The notes under the pieces were generated by a model. The model saw nothing but the letters and a program-made list of their open reading frames with translations, had not been told where the DNA came from and did no database searches. The translations under genes and the position numbers were made by a program. This document shows, piece by piece, positions 1-5,079 of a stretch of DNA of 5,168 nt. Source of the DNA: Candidatus Dormiibacterota bacterium (GTDB taxonomy: Bacteria > Chloroflexota > Dormibacteria > Aeolococcales > Aeolococcaceae). How positions within the stretch are numbered: position 1 is the first letter of the stretch; each line of letters starts with the position of its first letter. The DNA is taken from assembly GCA_019236085.1 (NCBI GenBank), contig JAFAJR010000051.1:1-5168 (forward strand), written 5' to 3'.

Positions 1-68
1 AAGTTGGGCGCAACCAGCCCTGTCCCTGCGGCTCCGGGAAGAAGTACAAGTACTGTCACGGCAGGTAG
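1..68 (+). CDS. secA: Protein translocase subunit SecA, C-terminal end (partial)
   Basis: Only the last 21 complete codons are present (reading frame from base 3, stop TAG at 66-68). The peptide carries a complete SEC-C zinc-binding motif: CPCGSGKKYKYCH, i.e. C-x-C-x(8)-C-H, preceded by VGRNQP and followed by GR and the stop. In SecA this tail binds zinc and contacts the chaperone SecB and/or ribosome and phospholipid; SecA is the cytoplasmic ATPase that drives preproteins through SecYEG. SEC-C motifs also occur in other proteins (YecA-like and small SEC-C proteins), so the motif alone is not proof. The motif at the extreme C-terminus and the nearby prfB and ftsE genes, which neighbour secA in several phyla, make SecA the best call. 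The 5' part lies outside the window. Confidence 0.85.
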   Translation, partial: VGRNQPCPCGSGKKYKYCHGR

Positions 69-88
69 CGGCATCGGCGCCGCCACCT
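63..88. terminator. GC-rich hairpin at the secA stop, possible bidirectional terminator
   Basis: Bases 63-72 (AGGTAGCGGC) can pair with 79-88 (GCCGCCACCT), leaving a 6-nt loop. This is a 10-bp stem with one A-C mismatch that overlaps the secA stop codon. It sits between secA and the convergent membrane-protein gene ending at 108, where a terminator is expected for both. There is no T-tract on either strand, so it is not a canonical intrinsic terminator; U-less hairpins are reported as terminators in high-GC bacteria. A second, weaker 4-bp inverted repeat lies at 92-105. Confidence 0.35.
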
Positions 89-107
89 AATTCCCGGGCC
101 GGGGACC

Positions 108-623
108 CTACCTGGGCGCCGGGCTGGCAGCCCGCGGCGGTTGTGCCTGGACCGGCGCGGCAGACCGCGACCCGGTCGGCGACTTCTCTCGAGGAGAGAC
201 AATCGGACCCGGCATCATCGCGGCCGCGAGCCCACCGAAGAACGCCACCACGGCTGCGCCGGCCGTGATCAGAAAGGCGATGTGGAAGGCGCCCGGCACG
301 GTGGAGACGCCGACCGAGGCGACGCTCGATGCGAAGCCGCTTATGAGGAGCGCCACCAGACCCGCCCAGGCCAGCGCGCATATCGAAGCGAGCAGAGCGA
401 ACAGCCGGGTGATGGGAAACGCGAGCCTGGATGCCATGACCAGGCCCAGAAGGCACAGCACACCTGCGATGACGAAGCTGACGATTGCATCCAGGTTGCC
501 GCCGCCGAAGGAGAACGCGGTCACGTCGTGACCGGCGATGGTCGCCCAGTGGAAGAAGGCTCCGACGGCGATGCCGACACCACCGACGATGAGTAGGAAG
601 CCCGACGTCAAGCGCCTGAGCAT
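108..623 (-). CDS. Four-helix membrane protein of unknown function
   Basis: The 171-residue product is very hydrophobic and I do not recognise its family. Predicted membrane segments lie at about residues 6-25, 44-64, 72-95 and 112-137. A hydrophilic Pro/Ala/Arg/Ser-rich tail of about 34 residues follows (138-171) and is probably disordered. The N-terminus MLRRLTSG is positively charged before helix 1, which by the positive-inside rule puts both termini in the cytoplasm. The loop between helices 1 and 2 (HWATIAGHDVTAFSFGGGN) is Gly-rich. The frame stays open to 782, but the ATG at 623 is chosen because a perfect GGAGGT ribosome binding site stands 7 nt before it, and because upstream residues are Arg/Ser-rich and not membrane-like. 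It lies 186 bp downstream of the phosphoesterase gene on the same strand and converges on secA, so it is probably its own transcription unit. No enzymatic motif is visible. Confidence 0.8.
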   Translation of the reverse strand: MLRRLTSGFLLIVGGVGIAVGAFFHWATIAGHDVTAFSFGGGNLDAIVSFVIAGVLCLLGLVMASRLAFPITRLFALLASICALAWAGLVALLISGFASSVASVGVSTVPGAFHIAFLITAGAAVVAFFGGLAAAMMPGPIVSPREKSPTGSRSAAPVQAQPPRAASPAPR

Positions 624-630
624 GATGAAC

Positions 631-636
631 ACCTCC
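631..636 (-). promoter_or_regulatory. Strong Shine-Dalgarno site (GGAGGT) for the four-helix protein
   Basis: On the minus strand GGAGGT is followed by a 7-nt spacer (GTTCATC) and ATG at 623. This decides the start over the longer open frame reaching 782. It is the only strong Shine-Dalgarno sequence seen before any gene in this window. No convincing -35/-10 pair was found in the gap 624-809. Confidence 0.8.
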
Positions 637-781
637 GCAGCCAGCCTACCAACGGTGTACCGCGTCCGGCTGGCTTGATCGAACATCCGTGCGAAGGCGG
701 TGCGTGTGGACTTGATCGGGCTGGGACTACGCCTCCGGTTGTGGCACCCCGACGTCACCAACCTGATGGAGGACCTGGACA

Positions 782-795
782 CCGCCCACGGGCGG
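782..795 (-). terminator. Short inverted repeat after the phosphoesterase stop
   Basis: CCGCCC (782-787) and GGGCGG (790-795) form a perfect 6-bp inverted repeat, realistically a 5-bp stem with a 4-nt loop, 14 bp past the phosphoesterase stop codon on the minus strand. No T-run follows. It could help end the three-gene operon, but short GC palindromes are common by chance in this base composition. Confidence 0.25.
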
Positions 796-809
796 CCGCG
801 AGGTAGCCG

Positions 810-1973
810 CTACTGCGGCGGCGCCGGCTGTTTCGGCAGCGGCGCGTCGTTCGGCGGTGGCAGCGCTGCTCCGCTGCGCCTGATCACCGGTCCCACCGGC
901 TGCGGCCGGCCGCTCGGTTGCGGGGGCAGCGGACGCGGCGCGGGTCTCGGTGACGGCGGCGTCAACGGAGCCAGGGCGGTGCCATACGCCGGCGGCTGCG
1001 GATTCGCTTGCCGCGACGTATCCACCAAGTCCGCGAGACCCGCGTCATCGTCGAGGCGCGGCACGCCGAGCGGCGGCAAATCCAGCAATTGCAACGCCGT
1101 CTTGGGGATGCTGATGTGCGAGCACCAGCGCGAATCGATGCCGGGTTTCACCCGTCCGCCGAACATCAGCAGCGGCACCCGCGCACCGTATGCCACCTGC
1201 ACGTTGTCAGGCGTGTATTCCACCGCCGGTGTGGCCACGTGGTCGTCGAAGCCACCCCAGTCGTCCCAGGTGAGCATGAAGACTGTGTCGTCCCAACCAC
1301 CGGCGTTCACGATGGTGTCGACCGCCTGCCACACAGCGTTCATGCCGGCGGTGACATCGGACGGTGGGTGTTCGTCGAGACCACTGCGATGCCAGATGTA
1401 CATGAGCTGCGGCAGCGCGCCCGCTGCCGCGTCGCTGCTCAGGTGGGACAGCGGAACAACGGACGGCGATGCCTTGAGTTGTGTGTAGAAGCTGACCGGG
1501 TAGCCGTCATCGCTGTAGCACCGCCAGGTGAGTCCATGGTCGCCGGCGCTACCGGGTACCGACGGGAGGTCCCATTCCGGCGCCGTGCCGCTCGCGGGGT
1601 TTCTCAGCGTCGGGCTCTGCCCGCCCACCAGGAGCATGTGGTTCGCTGTCGAGTCCGTGCCGAAGCCGGCGCAGTGATTCTCCAGAAACGCATAGCTGAC
1701 AGCCAGGTGCAGGTAGTAGGGGAGGACTGTGGCGGTGTCGACCTGCGAATGCTCTGCCTTGCCGCTGGTGAGCCATTCGAAGTAGGCCTGCCGGTTGTGC
1801 GGCGGATAGGACGCGCTGAACGGCGGCTTTGGTGGCGGGTTCTGCAGCACGGGCCAGCCCGTGGCCACGTTCGCGCCCCACGGCGCCAGGCCGCCGAAGT
1901 AGTTGTCGACGGTGTGGTTCTCCTGGATGAGGATCACCACGCGCTGCGCTGCTGTCAACTCAGCAAGGGTCAC
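810..1973 (-). CDS. Phosphoesterase family protein (phospholipase C / acid phosphatase AcpA type), no signal peptide
   Basis: The 387-residue protein matches the phosphoesterase superfamily that contains bacterial phospholipase C and acid phosphatase AcpA, which hydrolyse phosphate esters at a metal centre. Visible landmarks: VVILIQENHTVDNYFG (12-27), with the family Glu18-Asn19 metal ligands; DSTANHM (107-113), where Thr109 fits the nucleophilic Ser/Thr of the usual GPT/S-x-PN motif; DEHPP (200-204); WDDWGGFDDHV (236-246), with the paired aspartates 237/238; YGARVPLLM (262-270); and a terminal HISIPKTALQLLDLPPLG (286-303). The catalytic set therefore looks intact. The substrate cannot be read from sequence. 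The family motif starts at residue 12, leaving no room for the Sec or Tat signal peptide common among exported members. Residues 335-387 are a proline-rich, probably disordered tail (21 prolines in 53 residues). The start is GTG at 1973, overlapping the permease stop (GTGA, 4 nt), which indicates translational coupling. No good Shine-Dalgarno precedes it. Confidence 0.85.
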   Translation of the reverse strand: MTLAELTAAQRVVILIQENHTVDNYFGGLAPWGANVATGWPVLQNPPPKPPFSASYPPHNRQAYFEWLTSGKAEHSQVDTATVLPYYLHLAVSYAFLENHCAGFGTDSTANHMLLVGGQSPTLRNPASGTAPEWDLPSVPGSAGDHGLTWRCYSDDGYPVSFYTQLKASPSVVPLSHLSSDAAAGALPQLMYIWHRSGLDEHPPSDVTAGMNAVWQAVDTIVNAGGWDDTVFMLTWDDWGGFDDHVATPAVEYTPDNVQVAYGARVPLLMFGGRVKPGIDSRWCSHISIPKTALQLLDLPPLGVPRLDDDAGLADLVDTSRQANPQPPAYGTALAPLTPPSPRPAPRPLPPQPSGRPQPVGPVIRRSGAALPPPNDAPLPKQPAPPQ

Positions 1974-2821
1974 ACACTGAGCAGCACCAGCGACACCGCC
2001 GCCAGCGCCAGCCCTGCCGTTTGCACCGCACGAAGGCGTTCATGCAGCAGGAGCATGGCCGGGACCACCGTCGCCGCGGGGTACAGCGATGCGATGACGG
2101 CGGTGACACTGAGCAGCCCGAGGTGGACGGCGAAGAAGTAGGCGAGCGTGGCGCCGCCGCCCAACAACCCGACGAGTATCGCGTGAGGGAAGACGCGGCG
2201 CAGATCTGTGATCCGCACGCGGCCTGACGCCGCGACGGCCAGCACACTGCACACCACAAGGATGAGGCCGGCGCTCTGCGCCAGGGCCACCGGCCACAGT
2301 CCGGCGCCAGAGCCCGCCTGGTGCAGGGCTACAAAGAAGAGGATGAAGCCGCAGCCCGCAGCCACCGCGTTGACCAGCGAGCGTCGCACCTCACCCGGGG
2401 CCAGCGCCGGTCCAAGCGCGTCGGTGGCCGACACCAGGCCCACCGCTGCGCAGGCAGCGATCATGCCAAGAATGGCAACAACACCTGGTCGGTCGCCCAG
2501 CGTAACCCCCGCGACCGCGGACCCCGCTGCCGTCACCACCGCGCTCACCGGTCCCACCACGCTCATCCGGCCCCGTGCCAGGCCGCGATACAGGAACATG
2601 CCGCCGCCGACCGACGCAACCCCGGCGACGCACCCCCAGGCGAGCGCGACACCGGTGATGGACCCGCCTGCCAGCGGCGTGACCGCCCAGGTGAGAAGCA
2701 ACGACGCCGACTGCCCGATCAGCGTCACCAGGAACACGCTGACGCGGCGTGACAGCACGCCGGCGGTGAAGTCCGAGAGCCCGAAGCCCGTCGCAGCCGC
2801 CAGGGCGAGCAGGACCGACAA
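1970..2821 (-). CDS. EamA/DMT-superfamily permease (ten-helix transporter)
   Basis: The 283-residue protein is an internally duplicated membrane protein with about ten hydrophobic helices, roughly 1-21, 31-50, 57-79, 87-108, 112-131, 148-167, 176-198, 211-231, 238-259 and 265-283. It fits two EamA repeats, about 2-133 and 147-282. Typical EamA features are GLSDFTAGVLSRR near the N-terminus, YRGLARGRMSVVGPVSAV at 78-95, and the end of the second repeat, SLYPAATVVPAMLLLHERL (245-263), followed by a last hydrophobic helix. Drug/metabolite transporters of this kind export amino acids, nucleosides, drugs or other metabolites from the cytoplasm; the substrate is not predictable here. The gene begins with TTG at 2821 directly after the TGA of the upstream gene (TGATTG) in the same frame. 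No start upstream is possible because that TGA is in frame, and the next Met is residue 75, so TTG with reinitiating ribosomes is the best reading. Its stop overlaps the phosphoesterase start. Confidence 0.85.
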   Translation of the reverse strand: MSVLLALAAATGFGLSDFTAGVLSRRVSVFLVTLIGQSASLLLTWAVTPLAGGSITGVALAWGCVAGVASVGGGMFLYRGLARGRMSVVGPVSAVVTAAGSAVAGVTLGDRPGVVAILGMIAACAAVGLVSATDALGPALAPGEVRRSLVNAVAAGCGFILFFVALHQAGSGAGLWPVALAQSAGLILVVCSVLAVAASGRVRITDLRRVFPHAILVGLLGGGATLAYFFAVHLGLLSVTAVIASLYPAATVVPAMLLLHERLRAVQTAGLALAAVSLVLLSV

Positions 2822-3793
2822 TCAGCGCAGCCGGATGAAGCTGACGTTGCGCCGGTAATCGTCGAGGGTGCGCGCATCCATGTACGACATCGAGCTGCGC
2901 AACCCGGCGAGATAGCGCTGGATGACGTCCGTCACGCGGCCCTTGTAGGGCACCATGGTCTCTGCGCCCTCGACGTACTCGGGGTCGTCGCGTCCCGTCT
3001 CCTGCTGCACCGAGAACGACGCGGCTCCACGCATGATCTTGTATTTCTTGCCATCGACGACGATAACTCGGCCGGGCGCCTCACGCGTCCCCGCCAGCGC
3101 CGAGCCAACCATCACGCAGTCAGCGCCGAGCGCCAGCAGCTTGCACATGTCGCCCGGGGTGCGCACACCGCTGTCGCCGATGATCAGGGCGCGGTTGCGC
3201 ACCGACACCGCCTCGGCAACGGCGTACGGCGTGGGGACGAACACGCCGGTCTCGGTCCTGGTCTCACACACCGACCCGCCGGCGATGCCGACGCGGACCG
3301 CGTCGACCCCCAGGGCCTCGAGAAAGGCGAAGCCCTCGGCGGAGGCCACGTTGCCGGCGATGAGGAATGCTGCCGGCGCCTGCGACCGCATCCAGCCGAC
3401 TGCCTCGGCCACCTGGCTGTGGGCGCCGTTGGCGGTGTCGAGGCAGATCACGCGGCAGCCGGCGTCGACCAGGCGGCTGAAACGCTCGCGGTGGTCGTCG
3501 GTCACCCCGACCGCCGCGCCCACGGCGTCGCCCGCCTCGGCCCGTGCCATGGTGAAGTCGCGGACCTGCTCAGCGACGCCCTGGAAGCGGTGCAGGATGC
3601 CCATCGCCCCCTGTCCGGCCAGCGCGACGCACATGTCCACGCCGCAGACGTCGGGCATGGGCGAGCCGAGCAGCGGGACCTCCAGGCGGAAACCGGCGAA
3701 GTCGACGCCGGGTGCCGCGTCGGCCCGATGCGGCAGCGTCGACGGCACCCGCGGTACCAGGGACAGGTCGTCGTAATCGAAGGCCTCCTGCAT
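2822..3793 (-). CDS. IMP dehydrogenase / GMP reductase family protein without CBS domains
   Basis: The 323-residue TIM-barrel protein belongs to the family that interconverts IMP with XMP (IMPDH) or GMP with IMP (GMP reductase) using NAD(P). Landmarks: FDYDDLSLVP (5-14), as at the start of both families; GAMGILHRF (62-70); LDTANGAHS (118-126); IAGNV (145-149); the active-site loop VGIAGGSVCETRTETGV (168-184), with catalytic Cys176; GDSGVRTPGD (206-215); MVGSALAGTREAPG (228-241); and the C-terminal VPYKG (281-285) and GLRSSMSYMDARTL (297-310). It lacks the roughly 120-residue CBS pair of ordinary IMPDH and matches GMP reductase in length (325-347). The Arg-Tyr flap motif of IMPDH is not seen; the region reads ETGRDDPEYVEG. 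GMP reductase is therefore somewhat favoured, but the assignment is open. Start ATG 3793 has TAGGA 8 nt upstream; ATG 3802 (three residues longer) has no spaced site. The open frame to 3889 would run antisense into prfB. First gene of the minus-strand operon. Confidence 0.85.
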   Translation of the reverse strand: MQEAFDYDDLSLVPRVPSTLPHRADAAPGVDFAGFRLEVPLLGSPMPDVCGVDMCVALAGQGAMGILHRFQGVAEQVRDFTMARAEAGDAVGAAVGVTDDHRERFSRLVDAGCRVICLDTANGAHSQVAEAVGWMRSQAPAAFLIAGNVASAEGFAFLEALGVDAVRVGIAGGSVCETRTETGVFVPTPYAVAEAVSVRNRALIIGDSGVRTPGDMCKLLALGADCVMVGSALAGTREAPGRVIVVDGKKYKIMRGAASFSVQQETGRDDPEYVEGAETMVPYKGRVTDVIQRYLAGLRSSMSYMDARTLDDYRRNVSFIRLR

Positions 3794-3801
3794 GCCGGTC
3801 A

Positions 3802-3806
3802 TCCTA
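3802..3806 (-). promoter_or_regulatory. Shine-Dalgarno-like TAGGA for the IMPDH/GMPR-family gene
   Basis: TAGGA on the minus strand is followed by 8 nt and then ATG at 3793. This favours 3793 over the in-frame ATG at 3802, which overlaps the site itself. The match is moderate, so the start remains uncertain by three codons. Confidence 0.45.
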
Positions 3807-3829
3807 GGGGCACCCGGCGGAGGCCTGGA

Positions 3830-3835
3830 TACACT
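3830..3835 (+). promoter_or_regulatory. Putative -10 box (TACACT) for prfB, possibly leaderless
   Basis: TACACT matches TATAAT at four of six positions, including the key T-A-(n)-A/n-(n)-T pattern, and ends 7 nt before the prfB ATG. A transcript starting the usual 6-8 nt downstream would begin at or one base before the start codon, giving a leaderless mRNA. No -35 match to TTGACA is found at 16-18 bp. A GGCGGAGG purine run at 3817-3824 could instead be a distant Shine-Dalgarno, but 18 nt from the ATG is too far. The divergent gene starts about 50 bp away, so the shared spacer must hold both promoters, or the minus-strand promoter must lie inside prfB. Confidence 0.4.
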
Positions 3836-3842
3836 TGAGCGC

Positions 3843-4971
3843 ATGAGCGAGCTGTCCGACCGCGCCTCCGCCGCCGCCCGCCGCAGCACCGAGCTCCAGG
3901 AGCATCTTTGACCTCGGGGCCAAACGCGCGCGCCTGGCGGAGCTGGAAAAGCTCACCGCCGATCCGGACCTCTGGGATGACGCCCGCCGCGCGGCGGCGC
4001 TGAACCAGGAGGCGTCGCGCCTTCGCGACGAGCTGGCCGGCTGGGAGGGTCTGACGAGCAGAGCCCGGGACGCAGGCGATCTCGCAACCCTCCTCGAATC
4101 CGAGCCCGACGAGGCGATGGAGACCGAGCTGGGGCGCGAGCTCGATGCCCTGGAGAAGGACCTGGCAGCTCGCGAGGTCGATCTGCTCTTCAGCGATCCC
4201 TACACCGACCATCCCGCGCTCCTCGGGGTCCACGCCGGCGCCGGGGGGACCGACTCCCAGGATTGGGCGGAGATGCTGCTGCGCATGTACCTGCGCTGGG
4301 CCGAGGAGCACAAGCTCAGCGTCGAATTCCTCGAGGAGTCGGCGGGGGACGAAGCCGGCGTCAAGTCCGCGATGGTCCGGATGAGCGGTCCCAGGGCGTA
4401 CGGGCTCCTCAAGGCGGAGCGAGGGGTGCACCGCCTGGTGCGCCTCAGCCCGTTCGACTCGGCCCATCGCCGCCACACCTCGTTCGCCCAGGTCGAGGTC
4501 ACCCCGGAGGTGGAGGATGACGTCGACCTGGACATCGACCCTGACGACGTCCGCACGGACGTCTATCGCTCATCAGGCGCCGGCGGGCAGCACGTCAACA
4601 AGACGTCGTCTGCCGTGCGTTTGACGCATATTCCGACGGGCATCGTGGTGGCGGTCCAGAACGAACGTTCGCAGCACCAAAACCGGGACGTCGCCTGGCG
4701 CGTGCTGCGCTCCCGGCTGCTCGCCCTGCAGCAGGCGGCGCACGCCCAGCGGGTCGCCGACCTGCGCGGCGAGATGATGCCGGCGGAGTGGGGGAGCCAG
4801 ATCCGCTCCTACGTGCTGCATCCCTACACGATGGTCAAGGACCACCGCACCGGGGCCGAGGTGGGCAACGCCCAGGCAGTGCTGGATGGTGCGATCGACC
4901 CGTTCATAGAGGCCTATCTGCGCCAGAACGCGGGGGACAGGAATGGCAACGAAAGCAGTTCGACCGCGTGA
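3843..4971 (+). CDS. prfB: Peptide chain release factor 2 (RF2), expressed by programmed +1 frameshift
   Basis: RF2 recognises UGA and UAA stop codons in the ribosomal A site and triggers release of the finished protein. The gene reads as bases 3843-3908 joined to 3910-4971, skipping T3909, giving 22 + 353 = 375 residues (E. coli RF2 has 365). The pre-shift peptide is MSELSDRASAAARRSTELQEHL; translation continues DLGAKRARLAELEKL in the helical N-terminal domain. The stop-recognition tripeptide SPF is at residues 202-204 in VRLSPFDSAHRRHTSF. The catalytic GGQ is at 247-249 in SSGAGGQHVNKTSSAVR, whose Gln is the usual target of the methyltransferase PrmC. Both are within about three residues of the E. 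coli positions. Further landmarks are HAGAGGTDSQDWAEML, the HIPTGIVV segment, and WGSQIRSYVLHPYTMVKD near the end. The SPF rather than PxT motif separates it from RF1. ATG 3843 is the only start giving a normal-length N-terminus ahead of the shift site. Confidence 0.97.
3897..3912 (+). promoter_or_regulatory. prfB: prfB programmed +1 frameshift site
   Basis: The sequence CAGGAGCATCTTTGAC contains an internal Shine-Dalgarno-like element (AGGAG, 3898-3902), a 3-nt spacer CAT, the slippery Leu codon CTT (3906-3908), and an in-frame TGA (3909-3911) followed by C. It aligns base for base in layout with the E. coli element (AGGGGG, TAT, CTT, TGA, C). When RF2 is scarce, termination at UGA is slow, the internal Shine-Dalgarno pairs with 16S rRNA, and the peptidyl-tRNA slips from CUU to UUU so reading resumes at GAC. 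RF2 thus limits its own synthesis. What is seen is the element and the open +1 frame; the mechanism is established for the family. Confidence 0.95.
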
Positions 4972-4997
4972 CCGTTGTATGAAAACGAACCGGTCAC
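4968..4997 (+). repeat. 7-bp perfect inverted repeat at the prfB stop
   Basis: GTGACCG (4968-4974, containing the prfB stop TGA) is the exact reverse complement of CGGTCAC (4991-4997), with 16 bases between. The second arm coincides with where a -35 element would lie for the putative ftsE promoter. It could form a weak hairpin or serve as an operator half-site pair. No T-run follows, so a terminator is unlikely. Chance occurrence is possible at this length. Confidence 0.25.
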
Positions 4998-5013
4998 ATC
5001 AAGAATGCGGGGA

Positions 5014-5019
5014 TATACT
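5014..5019 (+). promoter_or_regulatory. Putative -10 box (TATACT) of an ftsE promoter
   Basis: TATACT matches the TATAAT consensus at five of six positions and lies in a locally AT-richer stretch between prfB and ftsE. The best -35 candidate at a 17-bp spacing is CGGTCA (4991-4996), a poor three-of-six match. The expected transcription start near 5026 gives a short leader to ATG 5047 or 5080. This suggests ftsE has its own promoter rather than relying only on read-through from prfB. Confidence 0.4.
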
Positions 5020-5079
5020 GCCTTGGCTTTGATCTCTGCGCCACCGATGGTGGAGCCCGAGCTCAGCGCTCCATCCCCG

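Noticed and set aside
672..720. Direct repeat of CTTGATCG in the gap between the phosphoesterase and membrane-protein genes
   Set aside because: Only eight bases in two copies about 37 bp apart, with no further structure; this is compatible with chance.
624..782. N-terminal extension of the four-helix membrane protein to 782
   Set aside because: The extra 53 residues are Arg/Ser-rich and non-hydrophobic, whereas a perfect GGAGGT lies 7 nt before the ATG at 623, followed at once by a transmembrane helix.
1008..2141. 377-codon open frame on the + strand opposite the phosphoesterase
   Set aside because: It lies wholly antisense to genes with clear family motifs. It is rich in Arg, His and Val with no recognisable domain, as expected of a mirror frame in high-GC DNA. 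The same holds for other long + strand frames at 141-596, 700-1488, 2208-2858 and 2955-3776.
3794..3889. Extended start of the IMPDH/GMPR-family gene at 3889
   Set aside because: It would run antisense through the first codons of prfB, and the added Arg/Ser/Pro residues do not resemble the family, which begins with the FDYDDLSLVP segment just after 3793.
3799..4476. 225-codon minus-strand frame opposite prfB
   Set aside because: It is a reverse-complement shadow of prfB, whose motifs SPF and GGQ are unmistakable. It has no domain signature of its own.
4117..4971. Short RF2 starting at ATG 4117
   Set aside because: It omits the N-terminal helical domain. The upstream frame is open to the frameshift site and encodes typical RF2 sequence, so 4117 is an internal methionine (residue 92).
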